From Arenimonas composti TR7-09 = DSM 18010 (GTDB taxonomy: Bacteria > Pseudomonadota > Gammaproteobacteria > Xanthomonadales > Xanthomonadaceae), in the NCBI RefSeq assembly GCF_000426365.1, contig NZ_AUFF01000002.1:1-64000 (forward strand): a DNA stretch of 64,000 nt, read 5' to 3'. The translations under genes were made by a program, and so were the position numbers. Under the pieces are notes generated by a model. It was not told the DNA's origin. It saw nothing but the letters and a program-made list of their open reading frames with translations, and made no database searches. This document shows, piece by piece, positions 1 through 8,536 of this stretch. The first letter of the stretch is position 1. The number at the start of each line of letters is the position of its first letter.

Positions 1-1062
1 CGCGGGCAGGCGACGTACTCGGGTTACAACCAGGCCGGGCAACTGCTGCACCAGCGCGACCTGAAGCCCGCGACCGACGTCGACCACACCTACATCTATC
101 TCGGCGGCAGCCTCGTCGCGAAGCGCACGATCCCGGTGGGCGGCGGCACGGCGGTGATCGAGTACCAGCACAGCGATGCGCTCGGTTCGCCGATCGCGGT
201 GACGAACCATGACGGCACCGCGGTCAGCTACAACCGGCAGACGGCCTACGGCGAGCCGGCGGACGGATCATGGGAGAGCGGGCCGGGGTTCACCGGGCAT
301 GTGGTGGATGCGGGCTCGCGGCTCGTGTACATGCAGCAGCGCCACTACGACCCGACCGTCGGGATATTCATCTCCACAGATCCGGTTGGGACTCACGTTG
401 TATCGGGCGCAAACTTCAATAGGTACGACTACGCACTATCAAATCCGTACCGATTCATCGATCCGGACGGTCGCTATGTATGTGACGGCTCAAAACGGCA
501 ATGTGAACGGGTTGCCGACTATGTGGATGAGTTGAAGAAGGCCCGGGAGAAGCTGAAATCCGGATCCAAGGAGCATTCACGGCTGACCAGCGTCCTGGCA
601 AGAATTGGCGACGAAGGTGAAGAAGGTCTGACGATCCGCGTCACCAGAATGAAGGGGGAGAACGGGACCAATCCACGCCTTGGCGTCATTGAGATCGATG
701 ATGGCGCGATCCGCCGGAATCTTGGCCTACTCAGGCACCTCAATGTAGGGGCGTCGCCCGAAAGGATGGAACGACAATATGGCGCGGGAATTATTGCGCA
801 TGAAGTCTCCCATGATCTCGACCGTGTTTCGGGGAAACATCATCCGCACTATTTCCCTTGGAGTAGGCGCGACAGGATCGAAATAGAGAATCGTGCCTAT
901 AACACCCAATCGGATGTGTATCGCGCATTGGGATTCGGATCGGACCTCTTTCTGCCTGGGATGACTGGCGGAGCGCGAATCATCGCCGTTGCTCGCGCGG
1001 TTGAAAACTCGGTGAACTATGCGTGTTCCGGGAAACCATCAGGGAATGGGACGGGATGTTGA
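1..1062 (+). CDS. RHS repeat protein, 3' part, with metallopeptidase-like C-terminal toxin domain
   Basis: Open from the first base, so the N-terminal part lies outside the window. Residues 1-150 are RHS/YD-repeat shell ending in the RHS core signature (RHYDPTVGIFISTDPVG, about bases 340-390, and NPYRFIDPDGRY), the point where these proteins are cleaved and the variable toxin begins. The tip (about 195 residues) carries HEVSH at 799-813 with an acidic stretch IEIEN about 25 residues later, the layout of an HExxH zinc peptidase. RHS proteins deliver such tips to neighbouring cells by type VI or other secretion. After about base 370 GC content drops and codon choice becomes less biased than in the core, the usual mark of an exchangeable tip. 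The stop overlaps the start of the next gene. The RHS call is firm; the protease activity is inferred from the motif alone. Confidence 0.85.
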   Translation, partial: RGQATYSGYNQAGQLLHQRDLKPATDVDHTYIYLGGSLVAKRTIPVGGGTAVIEYQHSDALGSPIAVTNHDGTAVSYNRQTAYGEPADGSWESGPGFTGHVVDAGSRLVYMQQRHYDPTVGIFISTDPVGTHVVSGANFNRYDYALSNPYRFIDPDGRYVCDGSKRQCERVADYVDELKKAREKLKSGSKEHSRLTSVLARIGDEGEEGLTIRVTRMKGENGTNPRLGVIEIDDGAIRRNLGLLRHLNVGASPERMERQYGAGIIAHEVSHDLDRVSGKHHPHYFPWSRRDRIEIENRAYNTQSDVYRALGFGSDLFLPGMTGGARIIAVARAVENSVNYACSGKPSGNGTGC

Positions 1063-1439
1063 GGACGGCAGCGATTGCGCTTGTTTTGCTCGCGGGCTGC
1101 TCACGTGGGCGCGCGCCAATTGAAGCTTGCGATCTCATGGCCAACCTTGGCACTTACGATGCGGGCCAAATAGTCCGGATCCGAGGGATTCTGCATCCGA
1201 ACCTAATGGACCCATCCACCTTGTCAGGCAGATCGTGCCCCGGCCAGGCATTGATCATCTCGCTCGATGAACGCCTCATCGGTCAGGCCTATTACGACCG
1301 AGCCTTTCGTGGCGGCGGGTTCACCGCCCGGATTGATGTCGACATTTCGGTGCGTCTTCTCCCCCATTACGAAGCCGACCGCAGTGGCTTCAGACTTGAA
1401 CCCGTCACGATTCACTCTTTCCAGGAAATCGACCCTTGA
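1056..1439 (+). CDS. small lipoprotein, candidate immunity protein of the RHS toxin
   Basis: A 127-residue protein with a short signal peptide ending in the lipobox LLAGC at residues 11-15, so it is probably lipid-anchored in the periplasm. I chose ATG 1056 because the signal sequence starts there; an ATG at 1023 would add 11 residues in front of it. Its start overlaps the stop of the RHS gene (ATGTTGA), implying translational coupling. No family is recognised. Position directly after a toxin tip, low GC like the tip, and small size fit a cognate immunity protein; a lipoprotein would protect against a toxin acting in the periplasm. The immunity role is inference. Confidence 0.65.
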   Translation: MLRTAAIALVLLAGCSRGRAPIEACDLMANLGTYDAGQIVRIRGILHPNLMDPSTLSGRSCPGQALIISLDERLIGQAYYDRAFRGGGFTARIDVDISVRLLPHYEADRSGFRLEPVTIHSFQEIDP

Positions 1440-1572
1440 TCCGCCGACTTGCGCACCTGCCGATCGCCGTCTGTGCCGGCCATAGCGAGGATGACGCGCC
1501 CCAACTGATGGGGCTGGGTGGTGCGGTGCCGGAAATAGGCACCGAACCTTTGCGGGATGCCGCACCGATGTC

Positions 1573-1660
1573 GACCTTGCGGGGTAAGTCCGCGACCTTG
1601 CGGGGTGTGGACCCCGACCTTGCGGGTACCTTGCGGCCCGCTTGCGGTGACCCTGCGGCC
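1573..1660 (+). repeat. helically phased direct repeats of GACCTTGCGGGG
   Basis: Copies of (G/T)ACCTTGCGG begin at 1573, 1594, 1616, 1627 and, with one change, 1649. Spacings are 21, 22, 11 and 22 bp, that is whole turns of the helix. The first three copies share 11-12 bases. The surrounding interval 1440-1783 has no credible gene; this array is the only structure seen in it. It could be a set of protein-binding sites (iteron- or operator-like) ahead of the recombinase remnant; function unknown. Confidence 0.5.
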
Positions 1661-1783
1661 CCCGTGCGGGGTGCTTCATCGCCGCGAAAGCCCGGGAAAA
1701 CAGCCGCCAACCGCACGAACACGCCGGTCGTGGCGCCGAAGGCACGTAGCCGGAGGGTCAACGGCCATGCCGCGGCGCAGCGC

Positions 1784-2467
1784 TGATGGCCGGCCGACGC
1801 ACAGCGGCTCGAGGCGCTGCTGGCGCCGTCGCCGCCCGACAGCCTGTCGGCGTGGATCCGCCGCTACCTGCAGCACCTGGAAACCCAGCACCGCAGCGTG
1901 GCCGACCAGCGCACGCGCCGCAGCCGCTTGGCGCACTTCCACGGCTGGTGCGCCGAGCGCGGCATCCAGACGCCACAGACGGTCACGCACGCGCACGTGG
2001 CGCGGTTCCAGCGGCACCTGTTCCTGTACCGCAAGGCCAACGGTGCGCCGATGGCGGTCAACGGGCAACGCGTCGCGCTGTTCACCGTCGAAATGTTCTT
2101 CCGCTGGCTGGTGCGGCAGGGCGTGATGACGTCGAACCCCGCCGCCGACCTGGAGCTGCCGCGGCGCACCGACGACCTGCGCGAGCCGCTGACGCTGCAG
2201 GAAATGGAAACCGTCCTGGCGCTGCCGGATATCGAGACCGCCGAGGGCCTGCGCGACCGCGCCTGTCTGGAGCTGTTCTACGCCACCGGCATCCGCCGGG
2301 TGGAGCTGACGAACCTGCACCAGTCCGACTTGGATAGGACCCGCGGCACGCTGCATGTGCGGCTGGGCAAGGGGAAGAAGGACCGGTTCGTGCCGATCGG
2401 CGAGCGGGCGCTGGCCTGGGTCACGCAATACGAACGCGAGGCGCGGCCGGAGCTGCTGAGCGATCCA
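1784..2467 (+). pseudogene. tyrosine recombinase (XerC/D-like), broken at both ends
   Basis: The reading frame opens after an in-frame TGA at 1781-1783 with no good start codon (first GTG at 1898). An ATG at 1768 lies in another frame, so a frameshift near 1780 is likely. Residues show the SAM-like core-binding domain (SLSAWIRRYLQHLE, then NGQRVALFTVEMFFRWL) and the first half of the catalytic domain with the first catalytic Arg in ATGIRRVEL and the beta-hairpin Lys in LGKGKKDRFVPI. The sequence stops near 2467 where an IS21-type end begins, so the HxxR, His/Trp and nucleophilic Tyr motifs are missing. It cannot be an active recombinase. Family assignment is confident. Confidence 0.8.
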
Positions 2468-2469
2468 TC

Positions 2470-2831
2470 TGTCAAACGACACCCAGTTTCACGCATTAAG
2501 GCGACACCCAGATTCACGCACCCCGGGTCGGTTTGAGGGTCAGTTGCGGGTAGTGCCGAGGGTCGCTTCGAGGTCCCTGAGTCGGTAGCTCCTTCCCTTG
2601 ATGTTGAGGACGTGGGCCTTGTGCAGCAGGCGGTCGAGGATGGCCGCGGCCAGGGCTTCGTCGCCGGCCAGCAGCTCGGTCCAGTCGCGGACCGACTTGT
2701 TGGTGGTGATCAGGATCGCGCCGCGGCCGTAGCGGTAAGTCACCAGGCGGAAGAACAAGCTGGCTTCCTCGCGGGTCATCGGCTCGAAGCCGAGTTCGTC
2801 GATGATCAGCAGCGCGGTCGACAGGTAACGT
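2470..2831 (-). mobile_element. IS21-family remnant (one terminus plus istB 3' part)
   Basis: The element starts at TGTCAAACGACACCC (2470), inside the tyrosine recombinase. Two 19-bp terminal repeats, CGACACCCAGTTTCACGCA at 2477-2495 and a one-mismatch copy at 2502-2520, are typical of IS21-family ends. The istB 3' part follows on the minus strand. The other end and the istA transposase are gone: the sequence changes abruptly near 2831 to low-GC immunity-like coding sequence. The deletion therefore removed most of the IS and the 5' part of the neighbouring gene. Confidence 0.8.
2540..2831 (-). pseudogene. istB: IstB-like helper ATPase of IS21, C-terminal fragment
   Basis: About 97 residues match the C-terminal half of IstB, the AAA+ helper of the IstA transposase: Walker B LLIIDELGF, then sensor 1 ILITTNKS, DRLLHKAHVLNIKGRSYRLRD and a short tail. 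The N-terminal domain and Walker A are missing because of the deletion near 2831. The stop lies 20 bp inside the terminal repeats. Not functional. Confidence 0.85.
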
Positions 2832-3109
2832 ACATTGCAGAAGAGTTGCGCACGATAGTCGCTGACTTCTTGGGTGGGCGGCTCACAACACAGCAATTCT
2901 GCGAACGATATGAGGTTGAATTCAACGCACCCGATCAGGTCAGGTGGCGTTCTTCTCTTGAGGAGGCGGCATTCCAGGATCTGTTTGACGTCGTGGTCTG
3001 GTACACGCCGATTGAAGAAGATAGGCGTCGGTACAAGGGTTATCTCGGCGGAGAAGAGGTCCTGTCGGCCGCGAGATCCGCGGCAGCGACGCTGGGATTG
3101 CAACTCTGA
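2831..3109 (+). pseudogene. 5'-truncated immunity-like gene (colicin-type)
   Basis: Downstream of the IS21 junction an open frame of about 92 codons runs to a TGA at 3107-3109. The visible part is acidic (EELRTIVADFLGG, QQFCERYEVEFN, EEAAFQDLFDVVVWYTP, DRRRYKGYL) and its pattern resembles the small helical immunity proteins of the colicin D/E type. The start codon and first residues are lost to the IS. Base composition is clearly lower in GC than the core genes and like the RHS tip. I read it as an orphan immunity gene left behind in a decayed RHS array; the family resemblance is by eye only. Confidence 0.5.
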
Positions 3110-3240
3110 TGATCTACTCGACGCGGAAGGAACCGCGAGATGAGCTCTATGTCCCTGTCAACCTCCCGCCGCATTCGCTGCCTGAGGTCGACGGCGCGGC
3201 ACCCGCGTCTCGCTCTGGAGTGTGGCTGCGAAGTCCGTGA
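3109..3240 (+). CDS. 43-residue hypothetical ORF
   Basis: The ATG overlaps the stop of the preceding immunity-like fragment (TGATG). It encodes 43 residues beginning MIYSTRKEPRDELYV and rich in Pro, Ser and Arg. The overlap suggests it was co-translated with the immunity gene, but length and composition give no independent support. It may be the start of a truncated gene or not a gene. Confidence 0.25.
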   Translation: MIYSTRKEPRDELYVPVNLPPHSLPEVDGAAPASRSGVWLRSP

Positions 3241-3316
3241 GTCCGAGACGCTCTCGACAGGCGTCGTTCTGGCCCGTCAGGTCGACTACTGACAGGGCGA
3301 TCGCGCTCCTCTCCTG

Positions 3317-4561
3317 CTACTCCCCCGCCGATCCGCGTTCCTCTTTCCTCGCCGCCGCGATCGCCGCTCCCCGTGCCCGCCGCAGCCACTCGCCCACCGC
3401 CGTTCCCTCGAGCCCTGCGGCCAGCGCATCGGCCGCGGTGACGGCCATCGCCGCCGCATGCATCGCCAGCAACTGCCGCCGCGGCGGGTAGTCGGCCTCC
3501 TGCAGTCCGAGACGGCCGCGCTTGTCGCATTCGCAGACCAGCGCCAGCTGGTCGATGCGCTCGGGCCGGCGGAAGCCGTCGCAGCGCTGGATCAGGTCGT
3601 GCACGGTTTCCGGGCGCAGCTCGGCGATGCGGTGCACGTTGAGGTGCTCGCGGCAGACGATCTGCGCCATCACCCCGAACTCCTGCGGCACCTTCAGCCG
3701 CGCCGCGACGGCGCGCACCGGCGCCAGGCCATTGCGTTCGTGCTCGATGTGCTTCGGCAGCACCTCGGCCGGCGTCAGCGCCTTGCCGAGGTCGTGGGTG
3801 AGCGCGCAGAAGCCGATCAGCGCGTCGCCGGGCGCCAGCCGAGCGGCCATGTCGATCACCATCTCGGTGTGGATGCCGGTGTCGACTTCGGGGTGGAACT
3901 CCGGCCGCTGCGGCACCCCGTAGAGGGCGTCGACCTCGGGCAGGACCACCTTCAGCGCGCCGCAGTCGCGCAGCAGGCGCAGGCCGGCCGACGGGCGCGG
4001 GGTCGCGAGCATCCGGCGCAGTTCCTGCCAGACGCGTTCGGGCACCAGGTGGTCGGCCTCGCCGGCGGCGACCATGTCGCGCATCAGCGCCAGCGTCTCC
4101 GGCGCGACGCTGAAGCCGAGGTCGGCGAAGCGGGCGAGGAAACGCGCCGCGCGCAGGATCCGCACCGGGTCCTCGGCGAAGGCCGGCGACACGTGTCGCA
4201 GCACCCGTGCCTCGAGGTCGCGCACGCCGCCGAAGGGATCGACGAGTTCGCCGTTTTCGTCTTCGGCGATCGCGTTGATCGTGAAGTCGCGCCGCTGCAG
4301 GTCCTGCTCCAGCGTCACGTCGGGTTCGGCGTGCACGACGAAGCCGCGGTAGCCGGGCGCCGACTTGCGCTCGGTGCGCGCCAGCGCGTGCTCCTCCTTC
4401 GTCTGCGGATGCAGGAACACCGGGAAGTCGCGCCCGACCTGTGCGTAGCCCTGCGCGCGCAGCTGCTCCGGCGTCGCGCCGACGACGACCCAGTCGCAGT
4501 CGCCCGGCGGTTGCCCGAGCAGGCGGTCGCGGACGACGCCGCCGACGCGGTAACGGCGCAT
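3317..4561 (-). CDS. cca: tRNA CCA-pyrophosphorylase / multifunctional CCA protein
   Basis: A 414-residue protein that adds or repairs the 3' CCA end of tRNA from CTP and ATP. The N-terminal nucleotidyltransferase head starts with [10 protein letters not shown] and contains GDCDWVVVG with the metal-binding acidic pair, then [10 protein letters not shown] and RILRAARF, all class II Cca signatures. The C-terminal part has an HD phosphohydrolase domain ([22 protein letters not shown]) as in gammaproteobacterial Cca. Start chosen at ATG 4561, where MRRYRVGG aligns with the family; the frame extends further upstream without meaning. The ATG overlaps the stop of the upstream gene (TGATG). C-terminal tail is basic and Ala-rich. 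Confidence 0.95.
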   Translation of the reverse strand: MRRYRVGGVVRDRLLGQPPGDCDWVVVGATPEQLRAQGYAQVGRDFPVFLHPQTKEEHALARTERKSAPGYRGFVVHAEPDVTLEQDLQRRDFTINAIAEDENGELVDPFGGVRDLEARVLRHVSPAFAEDPVRILRAARFLARFADLGFSVAPETLALMRDMVAAGEADHLVPERVWQELRRMLATPRPSAGLRLLRDCGALKVVLPEVDALYGVPQRPEFHPEVDTGIHTEMVIDMAARLAPGDALIGFCALTHDLGKALTPAEVLPKHIEHERNGLAPVRAVAARLKVPQEFGVMAQIVCREHLNVHRIAELRPETVHDLIQRCDGFRRPERIDQLALVCECDKRGRLGLQEADYPPRRQLLAMHAAAMAVTAADALAAGLEGTAVGEWLRRARGAAIAAARKEERGSAGE

Positions 4562-5502
4562 CAGCGCGCCGCGCGGTTGCGGGTGAGGCGAGCCTGGCGG
4601 CCGTCGGTGTGGCCGAGGATCGCCGGCAGTTTCGCCGCGACCCGGGTCGGTTCGATGCCGAGCCGGTGCAGGCCGTCGATGCCGCCGACCGAATCGGTCT
4701 GCAGCGAGCGGAAGTTGTCGGACGAGAACGGCTTGCCCGGCACGAAATCGCAGCACAGCGCCTGCAGTCGGCCGAGCGCGTCCGGCAGCGGCACGACGAC
4801 GCGACGCAGGCCGAGCTGGCGCGCCGTCAGCTTCACGATCTGCGCCAGGGTGAACACCTCGGCGCCGTAGAGCTCGTAGACCTCGCCGATCGTGCGGCGG
4901 TCGGCGAGCGCGCGCACGAAGGCCTCGACCACGTCGCCGATGTACACCGGCGCGAACTTCGCCCCGGCGCGCGCCAGCGGCAGCACCGGCGCCAGCTTCA
5001 GCAGCGCCGCGAAGCGGCAGAACAGGCCGTCGCCGCGGCCGAAGATCACCGACGGCTCGAAGATCGTCCAGTCGAGGTTCGAAGCCTTCACCGCCGCCTC
5101 GGCCTCGCCGCGCGACTTCAGGTAGTGGCTGCGGCCGCGGCCGGCGTTGAGCGAACTCATCTGCAGCAGGCGACGCACGCCGGCCAGCTGCATCGCCGCG
5201 ATCACCAGCTTGGTCAGCTCGACATGGGCGCGGCGGAAACCGCGGCCGTTGTCGCCGCGCTCGTTGAGGATGCCGACGAGGTTGATCACCGCATCGGCGC
5301 CGGTGAAGGCGGCGCGCAGCGCATCGGGATCGTAGACGTCGATCTCGCGCAGCACGACGCCGGGCGGCAGCAGGCGGTCCGGATGCGCGGCGAGGTTGCG
5401 GCTCAGCAGCACGACGCGATGGCCGTCGCGGGCGAGACGGGCGATCAGATGGCGGCCGACGAAGCCGGTGCCGCCGATGACGACGAGGTTTCTGGGGGTC
5501 AT
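4561..5502 (-). CDS. NAD(P)-binding atypical SDR, complex I NDUFA9-like
   Basis: A 313-residue Rossmann-fold protein. The dinucleotide motif [10 protein letters not shown] is at residues 9-18, followed by [10 protein letters not shown] and the [20 protein letters not shown] segment. There is no canonical YxxxK pair of classical SDRs, and the sequence resembles the NDUFA9/epimerase-like subgroup often called NAD-dependent epimerase. Substrate unknown. It sits in the middle of a tight operon: its ATG overlaps the stop of slt (ATGA) and its stop overlaps the cca start. Confidence 0.8.
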   Translation of the reverse strand: MTPRNLVVIGGTGFVGRHLIARLARDGHRVVLLSRNLAAHPDRLLPPGVVLREIDVYDPDALRAAFTGADAVINLVGILNERGDNGRGFRRAHVELTKLVIAAMQLAGVRRLLQMSSLNAGRGRSHYLKSRGEAEAAVKASNLDWTIFEPSVIFGRGDGLFCRFAALLKLAPVLPLARAGAKFAPVYIGDVVEAFVRALADRRTIGEVYELYGAEVFTLAQIVKLTARQLGLRRVVVPLPDALGRLQALCCDFVPGKPFSSDNFRSLQTDSVGGIDGLHRLGIEPTRVAAKLPAILGHTDGRQARLTRNRAAR

Positions 5503-7496
5503 GGCGTGGAAGCGGAAACGGAAAGGGGACAGGCGAAGCCGCGGCGGCGCGGCGACTCGGGCGGCAGCGTGCGGCCGGCCATGCGCTCGCTGACCGGCAC
5601 CGCGCGGCCGTCGAGGCGCCAGTCGTAGATCACGCTGAAGGCGAGCACGCGGGCGACGTATTCGCGGGTCTCGCGATAGGTCACGGTCTCGATCCAGAAG
5701 TCGGGATCGAAGGCCGGGCGGTCGCGCAGCCAGCGCGCGACCGGCGCCGGGCCGGCGTTGTAGGCGGCGATCGCGCGGTAGGCGATGCCGCCGTGCGCGT
5801 CGAGCTCGTGCCGCAGGTGGGCGATGCCGAGCTTCAGGTTGGTGTCCGGGTCGTACAGGCTGGCGGCGCCGCTCCACGGCAGGCCGAGGCGGCGGGCGGT
5901 GCGCTGCGCGGTCGAGGGCAGCAGCTGCATCAGGCCGCGGGCGTCGGCGTGCGAACGCGCGCGCGGCATCCAGGCGCTTTCGGCGCGGGTCTGGGCGGCG
6001 ATCCAGGCGGGATCGAGATCGTTCTTGCGCGCCTCGCGGCGCAGGGTCGCGTCGTGGTGCAGCGGGAAGCGCAGCGTGTAGTGGCGCAGGTCGTCGGCGC
6101 CGGTGCCGATCGTGAACACCGCACGGTCGTGCCAGCCGGCGTCCTGGGCGAACCCGATCGCCACGTAGCGCTCCGCCGGCGACAGCGTCTTCAGCAGCGC
6201 CGCCCACTCGCGGATCGCCATGCCGATGCGGTCGAGCGCGTACAGCTCGATCGCCCGCGCCAGCTCCGGCCGCGCGGCGACCCGCTGCCGCAGCGCCGGG
6301 TCCGGCGACGGCTCGAGCGGGCACAGCGTGTAGGGCTGGCCGAGGCGGTCGGCGGCGAGGAAGCCGTGGAAGGTGGCGGTGGCCGCGGCCTGCGCGAACA
6401 GCGCCTTCGCGGCGTCGATCTGGCCGAGCCGCTCGCGCAGCCGCGCCTCGAAATAGCGCCAGCGCGGATCCTCGCGCTGCGCGGCGGGCATCGCCTCGAT
6501 CGCCTGGATCGCGCCGGCGTCGTCGCGCCGGTTCATCGCCTCGCGGGCGCGCCATTCGTGCAGGCGTTCGTCGTAGGCGGTAGCCGGCACCGCCGCGAGG
6601 CGCTGCTGCGACTTCGGCAGGTAGGAGGCGACCGTCCACAGCGCGACCTCGTACAGCACCTTGCCGCGCTGCGCCTCGTCCATGCCGAGCTTCGGCGCCA
6701 GCACGGCCAGCTGTGCCTCGGCGTCGTCGGGCGAGCGCTTGGCCAGCTTCGCCAGACCGGCGGCGGCGACGCGGGCGCTGCGCGGATTCGCCGGCCAGTT
6801 CGCGGCGCGGGCGTGCGGGGCGTCGACGAAATCGGCGTAGTCCTTCGCCAGCGCGGCATCGGCACCCGAAAGCTGTCCGGCCACGAAGCGCATCAGGCCA
6901 GTCTGGCCGGCTTCGGCGGCGAGCACGATGCGCTGCCAGCGCAATTCGTCGTCGATGTGGCCGAGCGCGGCGAGCGCCTTGAAAGGCGTGTCGCAGGTCG
7001 CCGGCAGGGTAGCGGCGGTCAGCCACAGGCTGCGGCCGTCGGCGATCCACTGCGCATCGGTGCGGCCGGTGGCATGGCGGGCGGCGAGGTGGGCGCAACG
7101 CAGCTCCGGCGTCGCCGCGTCACCGGCGGCGCCGGCCGGCAGGTCGTCGAGGAAGCCGGGCCAGTCCTGGCGCCGGACCAGCTCGGCCAGCCAGGCCTCG
7201 CGCAGCCATTCGGCGGCGGCCGTGCCGGCCTGCGCGGCCAGCACCGCGCGCACCTCGCTGGCCTGGGCGGCGGTGATGCGTCGCCGCAGCGCATAGGCTT
7301 CGACCCATCCCCGCAACGGGTGATCGGCGATTTTCGCGCGGTCCTGTACGCTCAGCGGCCCGCGTTCTGCGGCGCGGAACGCCTCCTGGATCGCGACCCG
7401 CTGCGGCGCCAGGTCGGGCGGCGCGATCCGCGCGGTCGACGGCGCCGCCGCCGCCACGAGCAGCAACAGGAACACGATGCGAACGGAAGCGAACAT
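5499..7496 (-). CDS. slt: soluble lytic murein transglycosylase, Slt70 type
   Basis: A 665-residue periplasmic enzyme that cleaves the glycan strands of peptidoglycan to 1,6-anhydro products. A signal peptide of about 23 residues precedes a long alpha-helical superhelical U-domain (to about residue 470). The catalytic lysozyme-like domain has the Glu in [10 protein letters not shown], then [10 protein letters not shown] and [13 protein letters not shown], the three Slt signatures. Length is close to that of E. coli Slt70. Start at ATG 7496 chosen because the signal peptide begins there. First gene of the slt-SDR-cca operon; 48 bp separate it from the divergent permease gene. Confidence 0.93.
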   Translation of the reverse strand: MFASVRIVFLLLLVAAAAPSTARIAPPDLAPQRVAIQEAFRAAERGPLSVQDRAKIADHPLRGWVEAYALRRRITAAQASEVRAVLAAQAGTAAAEWLREAWLAELVRRQDWPGFLDDLPAGAAGDAATPELRCAHLAARHATGRTDAQWIADGRSLWLTAATLPATCDTPFKALAALGHIDDELRWQRIVLAAEAGQTGLMRFVAGQLSGADAALAKDYADFVDAPHARAANWPANPRSARVAAAGLAKLAKRSPDDAEAQLAVLAPKLGMDEAQRGKVLYEVALWTVASYLPKSQQRLAAVPATAYDERLHEWRAREAMNRRDDAGAIQAIEAMPAAQREDPRWRYFEARLRERLGQIDAAKALFAQAAATATFHGFLAADRLGQPYTLCPLEPSPDPALRQRVAARPELARAIELYALDRIGMAIREWAALLKTLSPAERYVAIGFAQDAGWHDRAVFTIGTGADDLRHYTLRFPLHHDATLRREARKNDLDPAWIAAQTRAESAWMPRARSHADARGLMQLLPSTAQRTARRLGLPWSGAASLYDPDTNLKLGIAHLRHELDAHGGIAYRAIAAYNAGPAPVARWLRDRPAFDPDFWIETVTYRETREYVARVLAFSVIYDWRLDGRAVPVSERMAGRTLPPESPRRRGFACPLSVSASTP

Positions 7497-7544
7497 GCCC
7501 GCGAGTGTAGCCGAACGTCCCCGCGCGGCCGGTGCACGGGACGC

Positions 7545-8351
7545 GTGGCGGTGAGCCTCGCCTGGCTGGTCTACGTCGCCCTCGGCGCGGTCGCCGGCGT
7601 GCTCGCCGGCCTGCTCGGCATCGGCGGCGGGCTGGTGCTGGTCGCAGCCCTGGTCTTCCTGCTGCCGAGCCAGGGCGTGCCGACGGAGATCGCCGTGCAT
7701 GCCGCACTGGCCACCGCCCTCGGCAGCATCGTGCTGACCGGCCTGTCCTCGGCGCGCGCACACCACCGCCGCGGCAGCGTGATGTGGCCGACGGTGGGCT
7801 GGCTGCTGCCGGGACTGCTGCTCGGCGGCTGGCTCGGCGCCTGGCTGGCGACCCGCATCGACGGCGGCTTCCTGCGTGGTTTCATCGCGATCTACTGCGC
7901 GCTGGCCGGCCTGCAGCTGGCGCTGGACTGGCCACGCTCGCGGCCCGAACGTGCCGACATCCCGCGCGGGCCGGGCTATGCCGCTGCCGGCGGCCTGATC
8001 GGCGCGGTATCGGCGCTGGTCGGCATCGGCGGCGGCTCGATGACCGTGCCGCTGCTGGTCTGGCGCGGCGTGCGCCCGGTGCTGGCGGTCGGGACCTCGA
8101 GCGCCTGCGGCGTCGCGATCGCGATCGCCAGCGCGGCCGGCTACGCCAGCCACGGTCCGGAAGCCGGCGTCATGCCGTCGCCGAGCTGGGGCTATGTGTT
8201 CGTGCCGGCGGCGATCGGCATCGCCGCGGCCTCGGTGCTGACCGCGCCGCTGGGCACCCGGCTCGCGCACCGGCTGCCGCCGCTGACGCTGCGGCGGCTG
8301 TTCGCGGCCTTCCTGTGGATCGTCGCCGCGAGCCTCTGGTTCGCTGGCTGA
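7545..8351 (+). CDS. TSUP-family membrane permease (TauE/SafE)
   Basis: A 268-residue polytopic protein with about eight hydrophobic segments arranged as two repeats. Each repeat carries the Gly-rich motif of the family (LLGIGGGLVLV near residue 23 and LVGIGGGSMTVPLLV near residue 160). TSUP proteins export or import sulfite, sulfoacetate or other organic anions; the substrate cannot be told here. Start is GTG 7545, with a second GTG two codons on. Divergent from slt. Confidence 0.85.
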   Translation: MAVSLAWLVYVALGAVAGVLAGLLGIGGGLVLVAALVFLLPSQGVPTEIAVHAALATALGSIVLTGLSSARAHHRRGSVMWPTVGWLLPGLLLGGWLGAWLATRIDGGFLRGFIAIYCALAGLQLALDWPRSRPERADIPRGPGYAAAGGLIGAVSALVGIGGGSMTVPLLVWRGVRPVLAVGTSSACGVAIAIASAAGYASHGPEAGVMPSPSWGYVFVPAAIGIAAASVLTAPLGTRLAHRLPPLTLRRLFAAFLWIVAASLWFAG

Positions 8352-8440
8352 ACGGCGCTCCGCGCGCAATGGCGCGGCCTCGGTCGTTTGCAGCGATCGT
8401 GCACGTAAAGCCCCGCTAACGACGTCAAACTCCGTGAACG

Positions 8441-8469
8441 TTGCCGTCCGTCACACCTTTGCCTAGAAC
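8441..8469 (+). promoter_or_regulatory. candidate sigma-70 promoter of the TonB receptor gene
   Basis: TTGCCG at 8441-8446 and TAGAAC at 8464-8469 are separated by 17 bp, 68 bp ahead of the start codon. Each box matches the consensus at four of six positions. The rest of 8352-8536 shows no other feature. Confidence 0.4.
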
Positions 8470-8536
8470 GAGGGGCCGGCGCGCATTGGGGGCAAGGCGC
8501 CGCCGGACCCACTCCCATCTTTCCAAGGGCATTGCA

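Noticed and set aside
1436-1786. Open frame over the gene-free stretch before the recombinase
   Set aside because: No start with a ribosome-binding site, Arg/Pro-rich composition, and it is caused by the direct repeats.
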